This document shows, piece after piece, positions 18,748 to 24,793 of a DNA stretch of 24,793 bases. Source of the stretch: a virus. The DNA lies in the IMG/VR virus record IMGVR_UViG_3300006802_000523, positions 1 through 24,793 of that record; one strand, given 5' to 3'. Each line of letters starts with the position of its first letter. Positions within the stretch are counted from its first letter, which is position 1. A program made the translations under genes and the position numbers. The notes below the pieces were generated by a model, which was given only the letters and a program-made list of their open reading frames with translations, ran no database searches and had not been told where the DNA came from.

Positions 18748-20652
18748 TTATCTAAAGCTTTCTTTGTCTTTAATCGGATTATAATTCAAGGCCTTTGTTA
18801 TCCTCGCTTTAATTTTTCTATCTTTTATGTTGTCACGCAAAAACCTTGCGCCTTGAATCACGGGGATTGGAACGCCAAAAGCAGCACCTTGTAACGCTGA
18901 TTCTGTAATCAACGCTGCAATAGTTCTAGCTGTTCCAGAATTATTTATTGATGTTAGCGGCGGCGTTGATTGTATATATTTCAAAACTTGATTTAAATTT
19001 CTTACTTGCTCTGCTGCCTGAACACCTAAAACCAAGTTCAATTTGTTGTTTTTATCAATGTCTTTTAATGCTTTATCTAACTTTGCTGAAGAAATTACAG
19101 GAAGGTTATCAGCGCCAATTCCAGACTCAGCTTGCTCAATCAAATGTCGAACAGTTGCGCCTTGCAGCTCTTTCCATGCCTGCTGGCCTTCGTTGTCTTT
19201 GATTGTAGATAAAACACGCTTTATATGCTGTATTTCACTAGGTCGCGCCAATAAAATTGTTTTTTTAAAAACTTCTTCAATTGGCACTTGCGGGTCTGAC
19301 ATTCCTTTTTTTTCAAGAAGCAAACGAGAAACAATTGCGCGGTTTTCATATTTTTGCGCTTGCCTTTGCCTTTGCAGCCTCATTTCTTTTGTTATACTTC
19401 CTCCGATTTCGTCACCAACAATATCAATATTTTTCTTTAGTAAAGCAGCAAGCCGCTTGTCATTTGGATTTGCTGCATTTATTGCAGAAACAGATTGCCT
19501 AAAATCTTCTAACTGTCCTAATGTTACAGACGGGTTAGTGACAAGGTTTCCAGAATCATCTATTTTTGCAATTCCTAAATTTACTGCGTTTTGCCTTGCA
19601 GTATCAGGAACGCCGGTAACACCAGAAACATTTTTAGCCTGGCTATTCAAGAAATCAAGCACAGGAGATGCATCTACTATTTGCTGAGCTTCTTTTGAGT
19701 TTCTGAATTTTGTATAAAGACTTCCTGTTTTTTCTTTTTCACTTTTCCAGCCGGACATCAATGTATCAACAACTTTAATTCCAGTGTTTGAATAATCGCC
19801 CGTCTCTGCTCCTGTACTATCAAGAACTTGATTTAATTTTGCCAAAGCCGCACGGTTATTCTCTTGCTGCCGTTCTAAAAAAGGCGCTTGATACTCTGGA
19901 GTTTTAGCTTTTTCTTTTTCAAATGCTAATAATTCTGGAGACCTTTTAACCTCACCTTCTGATAGTCGAAGGCCAGCCATTTGTGCTTCAGTTGCTCGTT
20001 GAACTTCTAAAGGCGTTGCAGCAGCACCTACCGATCCACGTTGCGCAGGCGTTACTTTTTCACGCACTGCGGTGACAGCCTTTTGGACTGCTGGCTTGAC
20101 CGCTTGCGCGGCTTGCTGCGCTGCTTCTGCGGCAATGCCTGCTCTTGCCTGTAATGCTGGCCTTGCTGCTCTTGCAGCTTGAGCAATCATACCTAGCTCT
20201 CCTGTTAATGGAGTTATTGGCGCAATTTGCTCAAATACTTTACCGATAGTTTCTAATTGCTCTTGCCCCGCTTGTGTACGTGGTGCATAGGTAAGAGCCT
20301 CAGCGCCTTTTGCTGCAGACTGTTCGACAAGCCTTGCAGCCTGCGGAGTTCCAAACTGACCTGACAAAATCTGCTCTGCAAGCCCTTTTAGTGTGCCGCC
20401 AATCATGCCAACAGTACCGCCAATTGCGCCAGTGCTAGCAGCCAATGCAGCATCACCAGCGCCGATTAACTGTTCACCAATACTTTGCTGAACAGGAGTA
20501 GGTACAGTTTCAGGGACTTGTGTATCTGGTATTTGCAATGACGCATTTTTGCGGGCGCGAGTAATTACTGCAGCAAGTTTACGCGCTGCGTCAGTATCAC
20601 CGGCCTTGTCTGCGTTAATTAACGCGCGCTCAAGTTGTTGCAGAGTAGCCAT
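18748..20652 (-). CDS. Ejection (DNA-pilot) protein, P22 gp16/gp20-like class
   Basis: 634 residues, very rich in Ala, Gln and Lys. It starts MATLQQLERALINADKAGDTDAARKLAAVI, a short segment seen at the start of large phage internal proteins, then has a Gly/Ala hydrophobic region (IGAGDAALAASTGAIGGTVGMIGG) and long helices (AAEAAQQAAQAVKPAVQKAV, LEKEKAKTP region). The C-terminal part has NNSGTARTIAALITESALQGAAFGVPI, which could insert in a membrane. Such proteins leave the virion before the DNA and form a channel across the envelope. It lies between the spike and the other ejection genes in P22-like order. Sequence identity to a named P22 protein is not claimed. Confidence 0.72.
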   Translation of the reverse strand: MATLQQLERALINADKAGDTDAARKLAAVITRARKNASLQIPDTQVPETVPTPVQQSIGEQLIGAGDAALAASTGAIGGTVGMIGGTLKGLAEQILSGQFGTPQAARLVEQSAAKGAEALTYAPRTQAGQEQLETIGKVFEQIAPITPLTGELGMIAQAARAARPALQARAGIAAEAAQQAAQAVKPAVQKAVTAVREKVTPAQRGSVGAAATPLEVQRATEAQMAGLRLSEGEVKRSPELLAFEKEKAKTPEYQAPFLERQQENNRAALAKLNQVLDSTGAETGDYSNTGIKVVDTLMSGWKSEKEKTGSLYTKFRNSKEAQQIVDASPVLDFLNSQAKNVSGVTGVPDTARQNAVNLGIAKIDDSGNLVTNPSVTLGQLEDFRQSVSAINAANPNDKRLAALLKKNIDIVGDEIGGSITKEMRLQRQRQAQKYENRAIVSRLLLEKKGMSDPQVPIEEVFKKTILLARPSEIQHIKRVLSTIKDNEGQQAWKELQGATVRHLIEQAESGIGADNLPVISSAKLDKALKDIDKNNKLNLVLGVQAAEQVRNLNQVLKYIQSTPPLTSINNSGTARTIAALITESALQGAAFGVPIPVIQGARFLRDNIKDRKIKARITKALNYNPIKDKESFR

Positions 20653-20654
20653 TA

Positions 20655-21874
20655 TTAACCACCATATTTTTTGAGTATTGCATCAATATCTTGTGTACTA
20701 GGTTGAACCGCCGGTGTATCTGGAACAGTGTCCGGAACACCGAAGCGAGTAGAAATGTTTTTTCTGGCCTTCAACATTAAACGCTGCGCTTCGCTTAGAT
20801 TCTTTCTGAATTGCTCTTCAGATTGCTTGCGAGAAAGATTCTGCAATGCACTTTGTAGTTTTTCACCTTCAGCATTTGACAAGGCACCCATTCCTTTTAC
20901 GTTTGGAATCTGAGACAAAAAAGCCTGAGATCCGAGCGTGTCAATCAATGCGATAGCATCGTTTGCTTCGTCAGACAACACAGCAGGCAAACGTCCTTGA
21001 ATTGGACCAAGCACAGAATAAGAGACGGGTTTTGGAGAACTCTATCAGCAGTGTTTAGCATGTTATCGATGTTGAACCGTGCAGACTCTACTTCGGAAGT
21101 TTTACTTCTGATTACTTCGTCCCGCTTGTCTTTCAATTCTTGCAGCTTTATTGACATTTCTTCACGCTTCAGCGCATTTCCTTCTCTTGCAATTTGAGCG
21201 TTTAACGCAGCGATACGATTGTTTTCTTTTGAAATCTTGATATCTTCTTGAATTTTAGTAATGTCCCAACCTTTTTTCTGCAAATCGAGCACGGCCTCAG
21301 ACTCGGCAAACTTTGCTTTTGTCGCCGCTTGCGCCGCTTTTGATTTTGCCTCTTCAATCTCAGGCGCAGCTTTGAATGTTTCAGTCCACTTTTTCGGGTC
21401 AATAGAAGCGCCAATTAGCCCGACAGTTGCCTTTGCAGCCTGCGGGTTAGTATTGATCGCCTCAATGATAGAATCGTAATCTTCTGTGTTACGACCTACG
21501 TTTTTTAATGCGTCACGTTTGATTGTGGCAATCCTTAATGCCGCATCTTTATTCCCAGTCTCAAGTGCGTTGAAAATTTTTGAAGCATCATTGAACGCAG
21601 ATATTTGTTGTGCGTCAGTAATCAATTTACCAGACGAAATAATTGCTTCTCGCTGTCCTGGATATTTCAGCGCCAATTGCCCAAATGCTTCCGCAGTAGG
21701 GTTTTGCATCGCAGACTGCAAATCAATCTTATATTGCTCTGCCTGTTGTTGCGCTAACTTTTGCTGCTCTTGCTGCTGCTGAATTTGACGGATTCCAGCG
21801 CCAACTTGAAACATATTTGCAAAATCTTGCAAAAAACTTGCTTGATTCTGTGGAATATAATTTATAGGCTGCAT
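20655..21874 (-). CDS. Ejection protein, interrupted by a -1 frame change
   Basis: Two overlapping frames form one protein of about 406 residues. The first (309 codons) is Gln/Ala-rich and helical: MQPINYIPQNQASFLQDFAN, EEAKSKAAQAATKAKFAES, EVESARFNIDNMLNTADRVLQNP. After residue 283 it changes to nonsense (SLILCLVQF) and stops at 20945. Moving back one base at 21026-21032 restores VSYSVLGPIQGRLP, DTLGSQAFLSQIPNVKG, EAQRLMLKARKNISTRFGVPDTVPDTP, ending LKKYGG, the usual C-terminus of these phage DNA-transfer proteins. Both frames end or begin in mid-domain, so they belong together. The cause may be a lost base in a G/C run, a mutation, or slippage (the site reads A-AAC-CCG). Confidence 0.82.
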
Positions 21875-21880
21875 ATTGAT

Positions 21881-22603
21881 TTATCCTTTACTCGGCATTG
21901 ATGCAGTTGCGGATTTTGAGCCAAACGGATTCCAACCAAGACCGCCAGCAATACCAGCAAGTCCGCCAATATTTCTCAATGTGTTCTGCATTTGCTGCCC
22001 TTGTGCCAATTGACCGCCAGCGATCGCCGCCCCCTGTTGTGACAACAAATTACCAATATTAGCAGCTGATTGCATACCTTGCGCTGCTTGACCTGTTGCT
22101 GACGCTTGTCCTAATTGAGAAATACCGCCAAGATTAACCATTTGTTGCTGAACCATTTGATTTAGCAATCCAGGACGAAATTGAGCCAACGCGCCTTGAA
22201 TATTCCCGCCGCGAAGACCACCTGTTGCGCTAGCCTGCTGCAACAAAGCATTTTCGCCCTGTTGTGCCAAAGCAGAAAAAAATGGTGACTTTTCAATTGC
22301 GCCAATTGCAGCCTGTTGCGCTTGCTCACCGCCGAGACCAAGCAGGGCTTGCTGTTGTTCCATTGCACCTTTCCCTGCCGTCACATAAGGAGACATGAGT
22401 TCGATAAGTTTATCAAATTGTCTGCGCTGTTCTGTAACACCTTCTTGAGCCATTCCAGCCTGAGTAGCAGCCGCTGACTCTGCAGCCTGCGCTTGTTGCT
22501 TCGATGCATCCATAGAACCGCCAATGCCTGCACCAACGGCTGCGCCAACAGGACCACCAACAGCGAAACCAAGAGCACCGCCGACAATACTTTTAACACT
22601 CAT
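21881..22603 (-). CDS. DNA transfer/ejection protein, P22 gp7-like class
   Basis: 240 residues. It begins with a Gly/Ala-rich hydrophobic segment (MSVKSIVGGALGFAVGGPVG, AAVGAGIGGSMDASKQQAQ), followed by Gln-rich helices (EQRRQFDKLIELMSPYVTAGKGAMEQQQALLGL) and a second Gly/Ala/Gln zone ending NIGGLAGIAGGLGWNPFGSK. Small internal proteins of this composition are found in P22-like and other podoviruses, where they are ejected into the periplasm. It overlaps the GNAT-like gene by 4 bases and lies 6 bases before the frame-interrupted ejection gene. Confidence 0.75.
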   Translation of the reverse strand: MSVKSIVGGALGFAVGGPVGAAVGAGIGGSMDASKQQAQAAESAAATQAGMAQEGVTEQRRQFDKLIELMSPYVTAGKGAMEQQQALLGLGGEQAQQAAIGAIEKSPFFSALAQQGENALLQQASATGGLRGGNIQGALAQFRPGLLNQMVQQQMVNLGGISQLGQASATGQAAQGMQSAANIGNLLSQQGAAIAGGQLAQGQQMQNTLRNIGGLAGIAGGLGWNPFGSKSATASMPSKG

Positions 22604-22962
22604 ACATACCCCGCAGAATAAAACGTAACACCGTTTTCCACTTTTTCAACATTAAAACCTAAACGCCTAGAAAGCGCGTGACCTTTTTTGTATTCATTTT
22701 CGACTGTCGATTTAGTAACATTCAGCATTTTTGCAGCCTTGCGTATTGTGGAAATGCCAACTTTTTGATTGGGGCATGCAGCAATATGCGCCGCACCATC
22801 TTTTTCAATTACCACCGCAATTGGGTAATCTTTCTTAATTACATATACCTTCCAATCATAAAGTATCTGTTTGAACAAATCAAAATCAATCTGCAACCGA
22901 CCATTGTGAGCGTCAAAAAACACTTTCAAATCATTTTCATCGCCATTTTCAATGAAAATCAC
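22600..22962 (-). CDS. GNAT-like protein in the virion module
   Basis: 120 residues. MIFIENGDENDLKVFFDAHN, then WKVYVIKKDYPIAVVIEKDGAAHIAACPNQ, a basic helix (STIRKAAKMLNVTKSTVENEYKKGHALSRRLGF) and VEKVENGVTFYSAGYV. The layout, with strands, a central helix and a final RLGF.....NG..F strand, resembles reduced GNAT folds such as T7 gp13, which is encoded beside the internal virion proteins. The acetyl-CoA loop is not obvious, so it may be structural. It overlaps both neighbours by 4 bases. Confidence 0.55.
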   Translation of the reverse strand: MIFIENGDENDLKVFFDAHNGRLQIDFDLFKQILYDWKVYVIKKDYPIAVVIEKDGAAHIAACPNQKVGISTIRKAAKMLNVTKSTVENEYKKGHALSRRLGFNVEKVENGVTFYSAGYV

Positions 22963-23294
22963 GCAATCTCACTCCCTGACGCACTTATTGTGATTGCAGA
23001 TGCAGCACCGGCAAGCGTGGAAATAAATCCTCCAGCCTCCAAAACCTGACCTACTAATTCAGGACATAGATAACATTCGCCTGCCGCAATAACACGAGCA
23101 TTGAGCACTCTGTTTGCCGTGGACGCAGTGCCTCCATTTGGAACAATATTAACACTCAAAGCCGCTGCACTTCCACTGTTATTTGTTGCTGTAAACTTTG
23201 TTATAAACGTTTTGCAATCAACAGCAGTGTATTGAGATGTTTGCACATTTTCTGCAAATTTTCGCGGTATTATATTTTTAACTGTTTCAGTCAT
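22959..23294 (-). CDS. Virion-associated beta-rich protein
   Basis: 111 residues. MTETVKNIIPRKFAENVQTS, QYTAVDCKTFITKFTATNNSG, then NIVPNGGTASTANRVLNARVIAAGECYLCPELVGQVLEAGGFISTLA and ITISASGSEIA. The strand-turn pattern and the VLEAGGFIST...I.ISASG ending are familiar from small structural proteins in podovirus tail modules, whose precise role I do not know. It overlaps the next gene by a single base. Probably a decoration or neck protein. Confidence 0.6.
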   Translation of the reverse strand: MTETVKNIIPRKFAENVQTSQYTAVDCKTFITKFTATNNSGSAAALSVNIVPNGGTASTANRVLNARVIAAGECYLCPELVGQVLEAGGFISTLAGAASAITISASGSEIA

Positions 23295-24481
23295 TACAGC
23301 ACCTGATAAGTGAAAGTAAATTGATATGTAGCGTTAGCAATGTTTGCAGCATTGAAAAAAAACTCGGCTGCATCGTTTGTTACGTTTGCAGCGATTGAGC
23401 CTGTATCTTTTTGCAATGCCGCCCTAGTCGAGAATGTACCGCCTGCCTGTGATGTTGCTGTGAAATTACTAACCACAGGAAGCGACATACGCAACGTACA
23501 ATCGCCAGCGGCCGTTGGGTCAATATCAACAGACCCACTCACTGTAACAACGTCACCAACGCGCATCCATTGGCACACTGCGGCTGTACTAGCAGCGATG
23601 TTCGTTACATTTGTGAGCGTTGGCGTGTAGGTTCCAGATTTGATTACAGGACCTGCCTCCCATCTTGTATTTGTTGCGTTATAAACTAACGCATTATCAG
23701 AAACAGGTGATGGTAGATAAACGTTGTGCAATTCATCAAGCTCATAACCATTATCAATTTTAATGAAAATTTCGCCAACGCTTGCGTGAACACGTACAAC
23801 AAAACCGACGATCACAAGATGATCTGGCGATGTTGGCTTTACTTTTGTGTATCCACCAGAAGTTAACGGAGATAAATATAACGTATCTCCAGCAGCCAAA
23901 GAATTTCCATCAGAGTCTGTAATTGTGTTAATTTTTTTAATTAACCCTGAATTTATTACATAACCTTCAGCACCATTTGCTATTGTTTCAGCAACAAAAC
24001 CAAATGTATGATTAGACGTAGCCTCTGCGTCTGCCTTAGCGCGATCAATTTTGATTCGATTGCCTTGAGCACCTGTAATTTGAACAACAATACCACGAGC
24101 CATTGTTGTTGCAGAACCGTTAAAGCAACGTTGTATCTCGCCTTGCCCAAGCTTAGAAGAAACATTACCACCTTTTAGCACAAGTTCAAGCGTTCCATCT
24201 CCATCGTCGTAAAATATGCGCCTTGCCTGTGATGCAGGAGTCATTGACTCAGGGAAATCAATATAGTCGAATTGCTTGGTATTTCCTGAGTTTGATTCAG
24301 CAATAGCGCGAACTGCCAATGTTTTTAAATAACCGTCTTGAATCGCCTGAGTGAGCGCTGCAACGTCTTCAGGAAGTAAATTATAAACCTCGTCCATTAA
24401 ACGCTCAAATGCTTTGATAGCCTCGTGGTTAGGCAAAAACTCTGCAAGTTGGTTACGAGTTAATGGACGTTTTCTAGACAT
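23294..24481 (-). CDS. Tail or virion structural protein, 395 residues
   Basis: The N-terminal part (MSRKRPLTRNQLAEFLPNHE, AIKAFERLMDEVYNLLPEDV) is helical and common to proteins just downstream of gp10 in podoviruses. The middle (KGGNVSSKLGQGEIQRCFNG, TFGFVAETIANGAEGYVINSG, AAGDTLYLSPLTSGG) resembles the repeated beta modules of phage carbohydrate- or tail-associated proteins. The C-terminal third (SGTYTPTLTNVTNI, WMRVGDVVTVSGSVDIDPTA, LRMSLPVVSNF) looks like the small beta-sandwich tip domain found on many fibres. It probably forms part of the tail or a second fibre. It overlaps gp10-like by 8 bases. Confidence 0.7.
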   Translation of the reverse strand: MSRKRPLTRNQLAEFLPNHEAIKAFERLMDEVYNLLPEDVAALTQAIQDGYLKTLAVRAIAESNSGNTKQFDYIDFPESMTPASQARRIFYDDGDGTLELVLKGGNVSSKLGQGEIQRCFNGSATTMARGIVVQITGAQGNRIKIDRAKADAEATSNHTFGFVAETIANGAEGYVINSGLIKKINTITDSDGNSLAAGDTLYLSPLTSGGYTKVKPTSPDHLVIVGFVVRVHASVGEIFIKIDNGYELDELHNVYLPSPVSDNALVYNATNTRWEAGPVIKSGTYTPTLTNVTNIAASTAAVCQWMRVGDVVTVSGSVDIDPTAAGDCTLRMSLPVVSNFTATSQAGGTFSTRAALQKDTGSIAANVTNDAAEFFFNAANIANATYQFTFTYQVL

Positions 24482-24793
24482 TCAATGCCTCAATATTTGC
24501 TTCTAATCTGATAACAGCAAGATTAGCGTCGCTACTACCTTTAAACCGTTGGATTCGCCAATTTCTCATTGCTCCTTGCTGAAACCAAACAAGACGTTTA
24601 GTGTAATGGCCAACAGTGCTGATGTTGATTGGCTTTTCAACACTCCAAGTCACGCCGTCAAGTGAATACGATGTACGAATCTGCGGATTTGTGCCGATTG
24701 CATTCCGTCCAGGCAACGACACCAATTCAAGCGAATGAATGATTGCGCCTCGACTTTCGTTATACAGAATGTCAGTGGAGAACTCCCACGCAG
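24474..24793 (-). CDS. P22 gp10-like packaged-DNA stabilisation protein, C-terminal part, open at right edge
   Basis: The visible C-terminal 105 or so residues read through to the edge, upstream of the TTG codon at 24725 that might otherwise be taken as a start. They include WEFSTDILYNESRGAII, VSLPGRNAIGTNPQIRTSYS, DGVTWSVEKPINISTVG, and the family ending TKRLVWFQQGAMRNWRIQRF, ARLEAN type. In P22, gp10 plugs the portal after packaging and holds the tail spikes. This is the best marker that the virion module is P22-like. The gene order from here leftward (tail, ejection proteins, spike, lysis) is consistent. Confidence 0.85.
   Translation of the reverse strand, partial: AWEFSTDILYNESRGAIIHSLELVSLPGRNAIGTNPQIRTSYSLDGVTWSVEKPINISTVGHYTKRLVWFQQGAMRNWRIQRFKGSSDANLAVIRLEANIEALNV

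Noticed and set aside
19043-19687. Long plus-strand ORF of 214 residues
   Set aside because: It is antisense to the 634-residue ejection protein, has no ribosome-binding site or recognisable domain, and has the Ser/Cys/Phe-rich composition typical of a reverse-frame shadow.
20655-21014. A separate small gene of 119 residues following the ejection protein
   Set aside because: Its sequence continues the ejection protein after a one-base shift, and its apparent start codon is a GTG in the middle of the conserved domain.

Overview
The window is a stretch of tailed-phage genome, either a free phage or a prophage segment, with a P22-like podovirus virion module. The evidence is a large/small terminase pair at the left. 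At the right lie the C-terminus of a P22 gp10-like tail protein, three ejection-type proteins and a tail spike with a P22-type head-binding domain. No integrase, CI-like repressor, tRNA, rRNA, insertion sequence or CRISPR array was seen. The host is most likely an AT-rich gamma- or betaproteobacterium, judged from the protein families (GTA-type holin, GH108 lysozyme, DUF1376 replication protein, ERF/YqaJ recombination pair). The host genus cannot be named from this sequence.

Layout. (1) Leftward operon, 7036 to 1: a Cys-rich small protein, a DUF1376 replication protein, a probable helicase loader, a cassette of small accessory proteins (3371-5399, partly duplicated and visibly richer in G+C), a MazG-like pyrophosphohydrolase, a ParB-methyltransferase fusion, TerS and TerL (continuing off the left edge). 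(2) Divergent control region, 7037-7164, with a promoter on each strand. (3) Rightward AT-rich early operon, 7165 to 14002: a Cro-like regulator, many small proteins, ERF annealing protein, YqaJ exonuclease, SSB, two small lipoproteins, a winged-helix protein, a VRR-NUC nuclease, a Cys/membrane protein and a heptapeptide-repeat protein. (4) Leftward late module, from the right edge to 14021, read in the order gp10-like, tail proteins, GNAT-like protein, ejection proteins, spike, secreted HNH nuclease, papain-like hydrolase, spanin candidate, GH108 endolysin, holin. In a circularly permuted genome the late genes off the two edges would join (TerL to portal, coat and gp10), so that replication, packaging, virion assembly and lysis all run leftward. 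The recombination island alone runs rightward and converges on the lysis genes.

Points of interest: single-base frame breaks in TerL and in an ejection protein (the second at a sequence shaped like a -1 slippery heptamer); a set of near-identical promoters (TTTAC(A/T), 17 bp, TATAAT-like) on both strands, two of them sharing a GTTTA-N6-TAAAC palindrome; iteron-like repeats inside the DUF1376 gene that could be the replication origin; an intrinsic terminator facing antisense to the early operon; a lipoprotein with a perfect metzincin-type zinc motif; and a protein built almost wholly of seven-residue repeats. Several genes below 60 codons were found by direct translation.
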